DNA of 64,000 bases, from positions 17,150,058 through 17,214,057 of the forward strand of contig CM049310.1 of the NCBI GenBank assembly GCA_026874595.1, in the 5' to 3' direction. This stretch comes from Sipunculus nudus (taxonomy: Eukaryota; Annelida; Sipuncula; Golfingiida; Sipunculidae). Within the stretch, counting starts at the first letter, position 1, and each line of letters starts with the position of its first letter. Positions 51,715 to 64,000 of this stretch are shown here, one piece after another. The position numbers and the translations under genes were made by a program. Below the pieces are notes generated by a model. The model did not search any database and was not told where the DNA came from. It was given only the letters and a program-made list of their open reading frames with translations.

Positions 51715-52905
51715 TTTAATTCCCTCCAAATATATTTAAGAGAAAATACATGTCCAGAATAAATGTATTGAAATTACACCATTCTTTAGGCACGTCCTTC
51801 CAGAATGGATCATTCACATAAATGATATTTTCCAAGTCTCTGTGAATGAAATTGCATTTAAATACGTCGGCCTTTAGTGGAAACTTGAATTGTATATATC
51901 TTTTCCATGTATTTTTTATCTTTCACCAGTAGTCTTTGTACCCAACTTATTTTTAATGCTTCGGTGTGAGTTGGTACATGCATCATGTTGAGCCTTCCTT
52001 TATCATAAGGTGCTATTATTGTTTCGCGCTTTATTCTGTCTGGTTTGCTTGACCAAATAAATTTATTTAATAACTCTTCTTGCTTTTTTCCCTTGTAGAC
52101 CCAGTGTAATTCTTAAATCATCAATTATACAATCTAGCACTATATATTTTCCATCATTATCTAAATACTGTTGTAGGATTTCACATAATATATTATTTTT
52201 AATTAGAATAGCAACTCCTCAAGCTCTAGTAGTACCGTGGTTAAAAATAAACCCATGCCCCCATTCTGCTTTCCATACGTGTTCTGTGTCTCTGCTGCTG
52301 TTGGTTTCTTGTAAAAATCTAAAACCGACATTTTTCTTTCTCTGTAGCCAAACCTCCCTTCTGTTATAAAAATGACCAAGACCCCTTAAATTGAATGACA
52401 TAATGCATAGTCTGTTGTTTTTCGATACCGAATCCCACTGCATCATGCTGGGTCTGCTTCAACAACACAGATAATTATATTGGCTCTTATTTCAGCTTCA
52501 TTTTTGTTCTCCAGAAGTTAATTTGATTCAATGAGTTTTGCAACTGTGTATTTACAGTTCTCAATCCGCCCTATTTCACCGACCCCGATAACCCCAAGTT
52601 CCAGTCTTGTAGATACCTCTCTTGTTTGTTTGTTTGTTCAGTTTTATTTCCAATCGATCTTTCTCAATTTCGTTTCTTTTTTTTTCTTCTTTAACCAATA
52701 ATACTTAATTAATTCTCGTGACGACTTATAATATCCTCTACATTTCTATCTGTTGCTTCATGTCCAGTTTCAATCATATTGACCTTTTTCTTTCGATATG
52801 GTTGTTCAGCTGACAGTTTTTTTTTAGTTTTTCTGTTAAATCAGTATACATTTTACTTATCTTGTCACTTAGCTCTTGGTAAGAATTTTTCACAAGTGCT
52901 TTCAT
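51715..52905 (-). pseudogene. Internally deleted L1/Tx1-like LINE
   Basis: Read on the minus strand in order: a coiled-coil ORF1 piece (about 52905-52780, MKALVKNSYQELSDKISKMY); the start of an apurinic-type endonuclease (52446-52219) with SFNLRGLG and LQET, which hold the catalytic Asn and Glu; a stop at HGTTRA; continued endonuclease-like GVAILIKNN; then an abrupt join near 52100 to the C-terminal reverse-transcriptase region (FIWSSKPDRIKRETIIAPY, ALKISWVQRLL, FWKDVPKEWC). The remaining endonuclease and the RT catalytic core are missing, so it cannot move by itself. The motif order supports an L1-clade or Tx1-type LINE. Confidence 0.85.
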
Positions 52906-53595
52906 TTCTGCCAGTTATTCTGGTATTGTCCCTGAGTGTCCGTGTTAACTGTAAACACACTGGCCCCTGGCTCCGTCTCCAAGGAACAATCTGCTGTCGA
53001 TGTATTTTCCATGCCTTTCTGAAGAAAATTTTCTATTTCTCCGACAGATCTACTTTTATTTTTATTTCTTCTAGTTTCCCTTTACATCTCATTGACAAAT
53101 AAAGCGACTCTCAGGTTAAATATACGATTTTTGCAAGCCCTGTGTGAAGTACGCTTTTACCCCGCCATCAAGTGACCGTGAAGTCGTTATTAGAAAGTAT
53201 ACGAATATGTTTAACGGTAGCTCTGGTTTATGTCAATCTATATGCTATTTGTGAAGGATAGTTGTCAGATAATTGTTTACTTATTCTTTATACCTAGTTG
53301 TCAAACTTTGGGAAATCTGTCGTCAGTTTACTTATGTACTTGTTAATGATCTGTTGTTCATTTTTATAAGCCTTACCTGTGTACGTTCTGAATCATCGTT
53401 TTGCAACATAAACTGGTTTGCTCTGATTTGATTAAACTGAATACATTTTAGTTTTATTATAGACTGACAGGGGCTCCGTTGTTAGGAGAAACATAGATCT
53501 GTTATGTTACCTGTAACTAATATTTAGAAACACGAATTGTGCATGATATATGTGAACTATAAACCATGATTTTAATCAGGTCGCTTTTTGACGAC

Positions 53596-56500
53596 GTACC
53601 CCCTACCAAAATTCAGCAGTTTTGCAGCATAACTGAAGCAGTTTTTCAGCAGATAGCCAGAGCAGTGTTTCCAGCAGATCTGCAGCAGTTATTCAGCACA
53701 GTTACAGCATATGCTGTATATGTGCTCCAAGGCCAATTGATTATATGCTGAAAGTCTGCTCCACACTTACCATGTATATACCATGTATTGCGCAGCAGAT
53801 TTTGAGCAGCGATTTCAGCACAAATTGAGCGGTTCCAATTATTTAAATTAGTGCTCCAATGGAGCAGGCCTGTTTGCATATCAGAAGCAGATATTGAGCA
53901 GTTCTTCAGCAGAACCTGAGCAGTATGCTCTTCTTGAGCAGATATGTGCTCTGCTGGAGCAGTGCTCTCCTACAGCAGTGCTCTCTTGGAGCGGTCATCT
54001 GTGCTGTCCTGGAGCATTACTGTTCTAGAGCAGAACTGTGTGCTCTGCTCCCCTGGAGCAGTACTTCCCTGGAGCAGACCCGTGTTTATCGATATTTACA
54101 TCACATTGCTCTCTTAATCTTCTTAATAGTGTTTTTGTATTAGGGTCCACTCAGCAGCATTCTCTTTTACACCAATTTCAAAAGAAATGAAAAACACATA
54201 CCTTTCAATATGTTTAAAATAATTCTATTAATTATATACTGTTAATATAAGCTTATTCATTTTCTTGCCCCTTGATAGATGAGGATCCAAATCATAACAC
54301 TTTTCATTCTCCCAGCCAGGAGTTCCACTGTCATGCATAAGACGAAAGCCTGAAATGAAAAAACAAAATGATTAAAAGGGCAGTTCCAACTATCAGTGAA
54401 TGGAATCTTGATTAAATAAAGTTACATCACTGAAAAAAAGTCTCTAGCTCCAACAATTCTCATGTTAAATGGTTAAATAAATTTCCTAATTTTTAAAAAA
54501 AAGTGCATTATTTTTGGGCCCGTAACATAAAAAAATTACTGACCTAATTTCTGGTTTTACATAGCAAATGTATAGAAGAATATGTATATTAAAACTGATA
54601 AAAAATATGTCGTGTTGATATTAGGCAGTCTTGAAGTATAACAATAGGTTTTTAATGAAAAATTGAGGTTTTTCCTGAATATCTTTGGGGAACAAAGACC
54701 TAGTGACCCAATTTTTGGTATGGTTGGAGATTTTGGGGACATCTACCTGTATGCAATATTTGGATTCGTAGGACAAATGGTTTCAAAACATGCCCTGTTA
54801 GCGGACTGCCGCCGGATGGACAACAGACAAAGGACCATGACTATAGCTCAGATGACTTATAGTCAGCTGAGCTAAAATCCTTTCTTTAGTGGAATATTCT
54901 GTCAAATATTACAATACACAATGTTAAAAAGTGTGCTTGAACACTATCGTTGGCCTAAAAGCGGTCTAAATATAGTTCACATTCTGTAGAATACCATATT
55001 TTTTAAAATTAAAAAAAATCATTAAAATAAAAAAATGTGATTTAAATTAAAAATCCGATTTTTTATTGAAAAAAAAAAATCAACAACCCTGATGAGAAAT
55101 ATCTAATTTCGAAAATGGGAGTGGTTGCTTTTATACATAAAAGATTTGTTTAAACGGATATTATTTTCCTTCTTGTTTGTAACAAGGTAGACACAAATTC
55201 AGAAGAAAAAAATGCCTTAATTGCCAGAATTACATTTTGCTCTGAACAAATTTGTGCCAATAACCTCATGAGATAGAGCATAAAAAGCATGACTGCAAAC
55301 TTTTAATTGTCTGGCCCTACGCCTAAGCCAGGTTTTTAGTGCCTTGCAAACAGAAATGAAGAATTGTTTTTTAATTGGGAGATTGTAGATTTCAGATCCG
55401 AGACTTTTGTCTTGATCAAACCTGGATGATGAATAATGTTTGGGACTCAAGCCCGTGGCCCTTTTCTCTAATCATAGACATATGTTTATGCTCTAATTAC
55501 GCTATAATCTGCCCCCCCCCCCCCCCCCCTTTCCCGATTTCAAATGTCCTACTTGAGCATGTACAGGAGAAGCTCCTAGGCAGATCATCAGAGTGCAGCA
55601 ACTCCGCTGATTTACTGTTTTACTTTTACAGATTTCCAGAACATGTTAACCAGCACATTAGAAATAAAATAGTTACAATTAAAGATCTGCCTTAATTCGT
55701 TACTATTAGACATGCTAAGAAAGTGGAGATCTTACATTTTTGTGTGCCTTCGTTGACAATATGTCCTCCTTTTCTCATACCGGTACCAGCTTTGTGCTTT
55801 GTTTCAAACAGCATGGGCCATTGTTTATACGTCAGTCAAGTTCGAGGTCGGGCAGTATTGCTGTGTATCATGTATGAAAACACACGAGTTGAAGTGAAGT
55901 GGCATTTGATACAAAGTGTTAACCGGGGCAGCAGTGGACCCCTCTACTCAGCACAGTTACACTGGAATACTGTACTTCTTTCTATTTTATCTGCCAAAAA
56001 ATGCCTAACTCGAACTGTTAAGATAATGTTTTCAATCTCTCAAACTTTATTCAGCAATCGAGGGAAAGGTCTGATGATTTCCCTGTGACAGTGTAAGCCA
56101 AAATAATAAGTAATTTAAGCCCTGATTGTCGTTTAAAGTCGGCCATTATCCCCACTTAAATAGTAAAATAAGGTGATTTGGAAAAAGGTAGTCGGGACTT
56201 GGGGGAGGGGGACGGGGCTAAATAATTATCGTGGTTTATTTCAGCAAACCTTCAACGTACTGGTATGCTTTAAATATGCTGTCCCAACTTGTAAAAAATT
56301 ATATATAATTGCACAGTAGAATGTCTATTTAAAAACAGCAGTGAATCAGTATATGCTCCAGATATGCTCTCCAAACTTAAGAACATATTATATGTCGCTT
56401 AGGGCACTGTCTCAAAGCAGCAGTGTGTGAGCATCTGCTGCAAATCTGCTCTGTGGTCCATTCTGGTTCATCTTGAGGCAGCAGAGATACAGCAGAAGTT

Positions 56501-56755
56501 GTTGCGTCTGTCTTGACGGTTATTTCAGGAGAGCAGATTTTCAGTATATCTGCTGCAAATATACTGAGACGGGGCAGTAATAGAGCAAATGCTGTAAAAC
56601 TGCTGATTCTCGCAGCAGAGATAGAGCAGAATCGACCTGAAGGTATTAACATCGGCTGATATACTGCTCCCCTTGTCAGCATTATTGGAGTACAATCACA
56701 GCAGAAATACAGCAGCTGCTCCAAAAGCAGCAAATGCTGAACTTTGGTACGGGAC
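53596..56755. mobile_element. Candidate DNA element with AGCAG-rich inverted arms
   Basis: The left end (TACCAAAATTCAGCAG) and the reverse complement of the right end (GTACCAAAGTTCAGCA) match. Each end opens an arm of about 400-480 nt (53600-54075 and 56335-56745) packed with AGCAG/CTGCT motifs, often GAGCAG or GCAGCAG, in mirrored orientation. This resembles a DNA transposon with long subterminal repeats that could bind a transposase. The interior is AT-rich, holds a ladder-repeat end (54600-54880) and a poly-C run (55513-55530), and has no recognised transposase. No clear target duplication was found, so the superfamily is open. Confidence 0.55.
54600..54880 (-). repeat. Inverted end of the ladder-repeat family
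   Basis: On the minus strand it reads AGCTCAGCTGAC, AGTCATCTGAGCTATAG and TCCTTTGTCTGTTGTCC, matching the opening modules of the blocks at 5182 and 46314. It sits inside the candidate element at 53.6-56.75 kb, so it is either a nested insertion or part of that element's interior. Confidence 0.55.
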
Positions 56756-57029
56756 CACATCAGGAAAGATTTCTCAAGGGTAAAAAAAAAATCTCTTATC
56801 TTAAATCTTATCTACCAGTTACCCGTGTTACGCACAGTTTGGGGCGAGCAGTTAGTTCTTATGGCAAAGAGTCCTTCATAAAGTGGAATGCCTTGGTTAT
56901 ACAATGTTACCGTCATAAGATGTCTTTGAAGACGTCATTATGTGTAATAGGTATGTCTTTGAGTTGACCTTGTGTCTGAGTCTGAATCACTTGGACATAT
57001 ACGTTCGGTTACGAATAGTGGAATGTCTT

Positions 57030-57143
57030 CAGATATACCGGAGCATATGTATGTCGAAAATCACGGCAATCCGTACGGTGGTATCAGAGGAGATACGGAA
57101 AATCAAACAAAGCGCGTTACGCTATTTATATATAGGTCCATTA
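57030..57143 (+). repeat. Direct repeat D, copy 1
   Basis: TATGTATGTCGAAAATCACG, CAATCCGTACGGTGGTAT and AGAGGAGATACGGAA match 57828-57935. Confidence 0.8.
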
Positions 57144-57827
57144 TGATTATGGTGTTATGCAAAAAATCTGATTGAAGCCAAGAGAATAGCCAGGGATTTT
57201 TTTAGAGAAGTTGATATGATAAATGAAATTTACGCCAGTAAAGGAACCTGTTATCTAGCATGGTAGTTTATTAGCGCTGAGACGGGTTCTCGATAATTGC
57301 ATTTCATTTATCACACACAAAAACTGAGCACTCATATGGTCGGGCAATCCCGCTGCGCAAAAGTCCGTGGTAGCATAATACTATATGTCATATTTAATGG
57401 CTGCATATATTTTTTTAATATCACGCACTCCTGAAGACCATTCCTGTTTGAAAGCTGAGAAAATGTTTTCGAGTGAGAGACTCATTGCATTCACTATCGT
57501 TCGGGTAATTATGATTCTTTTAAGATCCCCCTTTTGTGTTTTCTCCTCGGGCGAGATCTCGTCTATGAAGTGATTCCTTGCGCACAATAGACCTAATCCC
57601 TGCGGGGAGGATGTCTTTTTAGAAGGGATTAGTATTGGTCATTGACCGCGAAATGCACGAGAACCCCACAAAGAGCCCCACGGAGAAAAATCGGGTCCGG
57701 CATCACACACTCTATGGCCGTTTTTCACACCAGAAAAGGTGTAACCGTGGAGATGGGGGAGGGGCAAATATTTAGACCATTAATTAGGCACGTAATACGC
57801 AAATATTGCTAGTGGATGGAATCTCTC

Positions 57828-57935
57828 TGGACATCCTCGGACCATGTGTATGTCGAAAAACATGACAATCCGTACGGTCGTATAAGAGGAGATACGGAAG
57901 TTCACACAAATCGCTTACGCTATTTATATATAGAT
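57828..57935 (+). repeat. Direct repeat D, copy 2
   Basis: Same orientation as copy 1, about 800 nt downstream; both end in CGCTATTTATATATAG. Most codon differences between the copies would change the amino acid, so the shared frame is not under coding constraint. Confidence 0.8.
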
Positions 57936-58957
57936 TAATTAAATTTTGAAAATGGACTTCGATTAACGATTCAACTTCATATTTGAATTAATTAATAACT
58001 TGATTTAGTCTGGGTAGTCATTTTCGTGTATAGCTGTAGATGATTTTACAATACAGATATTGATTAGTTTTCCTTGTGTATGAATATTTTTTTTGATAAA
58101 AAAAAATAGACTGACCTTTATGGAAAAGAATGTTAAAAACAATACAAAACAATAAGCGGCCAGTCAGTATTTTCAAAGCCAGTAAATGTGCCTGTACCAT
58201 AAAGATTTAAATTTTCCCACTTAACTCTATATCATATTTATACACATGCCAAGCTTTCCATGAAAATGTTATTTCATTTATCTTGCAGAGACTACGTCAT
58301 TTCCTGGGAAAAAGCAATAACTATTCAATGATAGTATTTAATGATACACTTTCACAGTAACTCATACATTTATTATATAGTGTTGTGCAAATAAAAACCT
58401 CAAACATCACAAATAACAAAACACTAAAGTGAGCTTACTTCCCTCCACTACCCGGGTATATCCTCCATTTCTTAATTATTTTAAAGCGGCCAGCTAAGCT
58501 TATATCTTGTTGTTTCAAGACATGCACCTATCTGAAAAGAAAGAAAAATTTAACTGAACGAGAAGCAGTACAAGGATTAACGTAGCCGGGGGGGGGGGGG
58601 GGGGGAGGGGGGCTGCGCAGGGGGCCATGCCCCCCCCCCCCCCATCCGATTTTGCAAGTTTTATTGAGGAAAACCCGCGGGACACAAAATACCTGCTAAA
58701 AAATTATAGTATGAAAGTAATTTTATAAACATGAAAATATAATTCATTTTATTATCAAGTTTTCTCACTGTACATCTACATCTGCAGCTAACGATTATTA
58801 CATAGAAAGATATCTATCCCAGGGACGTCATTTCTCATATTGTCATGGGATAACTAAGATTAATAGATAATCTTTTCTCTTGTCTTCTAGAGTTCTATAT
58901 TTCTTTTTTTCAGTTCTACACTGATTTCATAATGTGTGTGTGTTTATGTATACCGGA

Positions 58958-59019
<62 letters not shown>

Positions 59020-60619
59020 CATTCTTTGGCCAGCGGGTATCCTGCATCCCCACGGTAACCTCGTCTACATCTCGTAAATCCTTTCTACGCCACTGCCGGA
59101 GGAACAAACAGAGTGGCTGCAACCGTGTCCACTTGAACCGGTGGCCGTAACATCCCTTTAAACAGCATGCAGACAGTTTAGGGCTGTCTAGAGCCCTTGA
59201 TTAGAATGATTTAAGATTGCATCTTCGTTTTCTCCATCATCTAATTAAGTTTTTAAATTTAATATTTTTTTTTGCAAATATCCGATTTCATGCTATTTAG
59301 GCCATCTTTGAAGAATCTAGAACGTGCACGAAATTTGGCTCAAGGCCTAACTATAGTTGAGTGGTTCTTGGGTCATGCTTGGTCTAAACAGGTTTATTGA
59401 GCACCCCCAGTAGGGAAGGAAGGCCAAGGAAGCCATTAAGGAGTGATTAATTTAATTCTACATCCATATTTAGAATCAGATTTGTCTTTGGAGGAGGTCC
59501 CTCAACGAGAATATTTTGTACATTTTCATCAGCCCGTGTTTGTTCTAGTTTTGCACTTATTTTAGACTATTTTTAAAACTGACCTTTCGTCAGAGCAGTT
59601 GTTACAGGGGACAGATTTACAAATGAAATTAATATGTCATCTTGATCCAATATCAAGGTCTTAACTCGGGGGGGGGGGGGGGGCTTCCTTTCGGTTAGCA
59701 CGGCGATTGCAGACTTCCAGTGTTCTGACGAATTGGTAGATTAAGCCGCCGGAGCAGTTTACAAATGACTTTGAAGGCCCGTCTTTCCAGGTTATGTTTT
59801 TTGAACCAACGGAATTTCCGCCAGTATGATAAGGCTTTGTCAACTTCTCAGACTTTCAATTCAGCGTTATACTGCTTCAAGAATATCGGGTTGAGCGATG
59901 TGGAGACCCATATATCTTAGATACGGACAATTTATCAAACGGATTAATTCACCAACTTGTCTCGTGTAAGATCCGTGCACCGTGTCTGAAAGAAGATGAA
60001 ATGCGAAGCAGTTATGTAACCCTGACTGATGTCCCAGGACACGCTTTGATATGGAGAATTCTTATTTCTTATATAATCTTTTATTTTCTGATTAGTTATT
60101 CTGTTTACTTTATTAACCTTGTAATAAGACCACTGAGCTTACTATTTCTTTAAATATCATTTCTTACATACACATATCTTTTCTTTACTGTTGACTGCAT
60201 AATAAAACCCTTTCCATGCTATTTTCTTTTCATCTTCAAAGTGAGTTTGATGTGTACCGCCTTGTGATTATCCGAAGTATACAAAAAGGTTTTTCCTGTG
60301 ATCAACTGGCATTGGCTTGTTGTACTGAAATAACACTCCATTATTGTCACTGTGAGTTTGCGATACAATCAGAAATCGGAAATCATTGTAAGCAAATTGA
60401 ACAAATCTTCTAAAGCTTTTATATCAGACTCCTTTCTCCCCAGCTATTGCCCATTAATGATGAGATATATTATTTCCTTTTTTAATCTTTGAGTTTATGT
60501 TATATAGGTTCAGTTACCTTGAAGAACTGTTCCCCGGACTCCTGGCCAGTTTGTATACATCCAGATATAACCATAGAAAAAGAACCACCCCTTTATAAAC
60601 CAGTGATATGGACGAGTCT
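57936..60619. other. No gene recognised
   Basis: Contains poly-G/poly-C runs at 58589-58643 and 59669-59683 and the AT microsatellite at 58961. No coding signal. Confidence 0.5.
58961..59020. repeat. (AT)n microsatellite
   Basis: AT run with one CAT interruption, preceded by a short GT run. Confidence 0.95.
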
Positions 60620-61270
60620 GTGTGCAAGTCCCAGTCCAGTCCAGGCCACTCGAGCCAAAGTTCGAGTTCTCATGGTTTTGAGTACAAGTCCACCTTCTTC
60701 GAGTTCGATCAGTTTTGAAGCCGAGAGCAAGTCCGAATCCGAGTTTTATACACATCTCCTTTTCAACAGAATGTTGTAGATTAAGATGTTTATTTTAAGT
60801 AAGTTTATACATGATTTTACTTAAGTGTTAACATATCTTTAGCGCCCGATGCCGAACAAATGTTTGGTAAATATAGTCTAATTTTGTAGGCCTAATACTT
60901 TTTAGTACCTTTCGTATGTATATAAGTCTTTAAGGTATGTGCCAGAGCTTTTTTTAACTGCTCTCGAGATGGATTCGGTTGATTACTCGAGTCCTTACCT
61001 TCGAGGCCGAGTAAATTCAAAGGCAATGCAGAACCTTCGAATCCGGACTCGAGTTCTTCATCACCGTTTTTAAACAGAGTCATCTTCCCTCTGACTCCCC
61101 GCTATCCGCCTTTTACTTCTGTTTAGGCAGAAAATGATATATAAACCCAAACTCGACCTCTGTCTAGTCTAATTCCAGAATTCTCGACTCAAAGTCCCTA
61201 AACCGTGGACTGAAGTCCAAGTCTTAAATCACTGCCACTCGGGTTGACTTGAAGATCAACACCTAGACTT
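60620..61270. repeat. GAGTC-rich dispersed repeat, copy 2
   Basis: CGAGTTC, AAGTCCGAATCCGAG and ACTCGAGTCC units flank a middle segment (GTTTATACATGATTTT, CTTTAGCGCCCGATG) that matches 48831-49128. Short ORFs here read the repeat. Confidence 0.55.
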
Positions 61271-62459
61271 CCTCATTTGGCTAGAGTTTCTTGAGGAATA
61301 CAAATTGCTTAACTATTTTCATTTCTAAAGAGCATGATTTAACATAGCAAGATTTAACCTGTTATGATAATGTAATAAGTAACAGCATTTGTCCAAAATA
61401 TAAAATTTATCTAATAAATATTGTCTGTTTAAGCAGTTAAACAGGCTTCGCACGGAGCGGTTTCCTACGATCTCGTAGAAATTCGAGACCCAAAGCTGGC
61501 CGTGAGACCGTCCTTGACCAGACTGTCGTGCTATATCAAAGTGAAGGAAATCGGTAAGTTCTGGATCATATTCAGACACATTGGACGCGTCGTGACATAT
61601 CGTAGTAAATAATGTAGACAATAATTTCAAATCGCAGCGTATATACGTTTAGTGGTGACAGAAAAACCGTAGACAATCACAGACAGGTGCACCCATTATA
61701 AACAAGTCGGTCACAAAAGGTGTAAAGAATCGTGTTGACTGGCCAAGTTCGTGCAATGGTTAAAACATAACCCCTCCCACTATCAGATTCTTCAAACTTA
61801 CTCTTGCTGTGTCGCACAGCTTAGAACAGGTATAACTAAATCGCGGCTCTCTTGCCGAAAGAGTTATCACGAAGTTACGTCTATCGATACATGGAATCAC
61901 GTTTTATTTAGGCATTTTAGCAAACTTAAATATTAAAGCCCAGGCAGGGCTTGGAATTGTGTTCTGATAGCGATTCTATAATTAGACTGTAGCTGTGAAT
62001 TTAAGGAAATCACTGCACATCATCAACCTGAAAAACAAAAATGTTGCACCTTGTGAGACTTGCTTTTAGTTGCATTCAGGCCGACTAAACTAAAATAAAT
62101 CTCTTAAGGTGCAGGGCTTATTGCATAATTTATGTCCGCTCCATGATATATTACCACGTAAAACTCAATGCTCTGAATTAAAGAAATATATTTGATTTAT
62201 TTACCTTAGTACTACGGCGATACAGTGACCCCGCGGGAAAAAAGTATGTTAGTTCAACAAGAAAACCTGAATATTATGTTTAATATTCTACGCTTTTTTA
62301 ATAAAAGCAGCTATTTACATCACGTATCATTGTACTGTTGATCCTATTTTGTGCACCAGAAGCGGAAAAGAATGTATTATTTTTGTAACATTTACTGAAT
62401 GAAAATGAATATTTGCAATAATTTCATTTCAGACTAGAAATAAACATTTTTGGAATGTA

Positions 62460-62830
62460 GGCCTCCGCCATGTTGGCGGTCCTTTATGTGGGATACTCCG
62501 CAAAGCGTAGCTGAGTGGTAAGACGCTCGGCCTTCTCCGCTGCCGAAACAGTTTTCGATATTGGCGTGACTATGAATGTATTGTAGTTTCCCGTCCAAGG
62601 TCAGTGGTTTTCTCCGGGTTTTCCTCCACCCTTACCGACTACCGAGCGCCAACATCCGACCCAGGAGAGTGCCTTGTATTAGTTATTATAACCAGTTGTA
62701 CAATCCATGTAAAATCAATAAAGTTTATATATGAATACTCCGCAAAGGGGCTTTAAATTCACATATTGGCCCATATTCCCCAATTCATTGGTGTATTCGT
62801 TCCCAGAACAAGTGTTCTTTTTCATTTACC
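62460..62830. repeat. Host repeat interrupted by the SINE at 62506
   Basis: CCTCCGCCATGTTGGCGGTC and the flank after the SINE (GGGCTTTAAATTCACATATTG, TTCATTGGTGTATTC) align with the continuous copy at 8564-8660. Confidence 0.6.
62506..62734 (+). mobile_element. tRNA-derived SINE with 13-bp target-site duplication
   Basis: This 229-bp element is bracketed by a perfect direct repeat ATACTCCGCAAAG (62493-62505 and 62735-62747). The head CGTAGCTGAGTGGTAAGACG is tRNA-like, with a weak B box around TTTTCGATATTGG. A central CAGTGGTTTTCTCCGGGTTT segment resembles the conserved core of several invertebrate SINE families. The tail is ATCAATAAAGTTTATATATG. It was probably mobilised by a LINE. Confidence 0.85.
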
Positions 62831-63679
62831 TAGTCCATATTCCCATGTTCAATCAGGCATATATAACTGCACATTTGTAATTATCCCGTGAAGTCCATCC
62901 GGATAATTAGCCGAATCCACATCAAATCTAATCGTTTTTGTTTTGGATTTCAGAGGTGCCCTGAAAATTCTATGGGATTCCATTCGTAACAGCGTGAGTT
63001 ATCGTTTAAACAAACACACACACACACACACACAGATGCACGAACGGGAATGCGCGCAAATACTCCTGGCGGAGGCAATCAAGGCTTCCAGATTATGCAT
63101 TTACGCTTAAAGCAGCAGAGCTAGCATTAGACTGGCAAACCCCTCTATTTCTAAAATCATTCTAACAGTTGTTTTTAATTCATATCAGAACCATAAAGTA
63201 TACAATCTTTTAAATTTGTTCTTTCTGAAGGTATACACTGTCCTTCATTTTCATATGAAATTTTAACATTTTGTTTAAATTTAAACAGTACATTACTGTA
63301 AGCTCCCAGAAACAGCAAACCAGATTTTTAGCAGGCTAATATTGAAGTATGAGACAATATTTCAATGGCGTGTTCTATGGTTTTTGGTCGTTTATCTATC
63401 AAGCTTGAAACTAAAATTATAATATTCTTTTCTCAGCAAGAAGACATACGGTAGAGGAAAACCAAACGAAAATACTTTTCAGATGTTGGGAACTAGTTTA
63501 ATATGGAGAGGTAAAGGTAGGGGTTATGTTGTGTTATATCACCGACAAATCAATCTAATCCGAGTTTACACTTTGCCTTCCTGGTCTCTCGTACCTGTTC
63601 ATGCAATCTTGTAGCTTTTCTTGGCTCCCTGGGGAGCATATAACCCAAGTAGCTATTACAGGCGCTAAAATGTTACTCA

Positions 63680-63850
63680 TTCTGCATTCGCCTGCCGCCA
63701 AATGTCCGGATTCAATTCACTCCTGGGTCGAAAGAGCGCACCCTTGTGGTAAAGACTTTTGCTGGGAGTCTTAGCACAGACGGTGGTCTGTGGGGACGGG
63801 ACGCGAAGCCACAAGTTTGCGGTCACAAGTCTAGCGCCCTATCCATTTCA
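63680..63850 (-). mobile_element. tRNA-derived SINE
   Basis: On the minus strand an A-box-like AATGGATAGGGCGCTAGACT is followed about 30 nt later by a B-box-like GGCTTCGCGTCCC, then a non-tRNA body. The copy is incomplete and no target duplication was found. Confidence 0.55.
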
Positions 63851-64000
63851 ATATATCCAACAACTATCCAAAATAGTGTACCCAAATTAAAATTAAATTA
63901 ATTAAGAAATTAAATTATTTTGAAATGTTACAAAATCGTGTTGAAATAAGTGAAATATTAAAATATATATATAACCTGAGAGATAATACTGTACCAGGTG

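Noticed and set aside
57030-57143. Duplicated coding exon
   Set aside because: Most differences between the two copies change amino acids, so no coding constraint is visible.
62506-62580. Functional tRNA gene
   Set aside because: The anticodon arm and B box do not fit a working tRNA, and target duplications show it is the head of a SINE.

Overview
This window looks like gene-poor animal (metazoan) genomic DNA. It is AT-rich, with many long (AT)n microsatellites and dense remnants of eukaryotic mobile elements: tRNA-derived SINEs, solo LTRs, an L1-like LINE, a Penelope-like element and DNA transposon ends. The only intact gene is a class A neuropeptide-type GPCR. The receptor type, the mix of Penelope, LINE and SINE remnants, and the ladder repeats with short TTTGTCCGT-type motifs suggest a marine lophotrochozoan, most likely a mollusc such as a bivalve. 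That assignment is inference. No bacterial features, CRISPR arrays or rRNA genes were seen.

Layout. 1-22 kb: microsatellites, an 18-22 bp tandem array (about 0.67-0.85 kb), a solo LTR on the minus strand (2357-3177), ladder repeats (5.2-6.8 kb), a tRNA-like SINE (about 7.0 kb), a plus-strand solo LTR (12297-13004), and a third minus-strand LTR copy (17877 to about 18535) followed by a pogo-like fragment. 22483-23865: an intronless 460-codon GPCR CDS with an in-frame upstream stop and a candidate polyadenylation signal at 24540. Two candidate upstream non-coding exons may belong to it. 24.5-40 kb: mostly unassigned sequence with simple repeats and a 1.2 kb element bounded by terminal inverted repeats (35228-36440). 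40.5-45.2 kb: a Penelope-like GIY-YIG fragment, one arm of a dispersed inverted pair, a 142-bp tandem duplication and a decayed LINE ORF1. 46.3-47.4 kb: a second ladder-repeat block. 48.8-49.6 kb: three abutting dispersed repeats. 51.7-53.1 kb: an internally deleted L1-like LINE on the minus strand. 53.6-56.75 kb: a candidate DNA element whose two inverted arms are packed with AGCAG/CTGCT motifs. 57-64 kb: unassigned DNA with a GAGTC-rich repeat, a SINE with a perfect 13-bp target-site duplication, and a second SINE near the right edge.

The GPCR is the only feature likely to make a functional protein. It probably senses a neuropeptide at the cell surface, but its ligand cannot be read from sequence. 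The mobile elements are degraded copies and do not form a pathway. The two most unusual signals are the receptor's lack of the usual TM3-ECL2 cysteine pair and the AGCAG-armed element at 53.6-56.75 kb.
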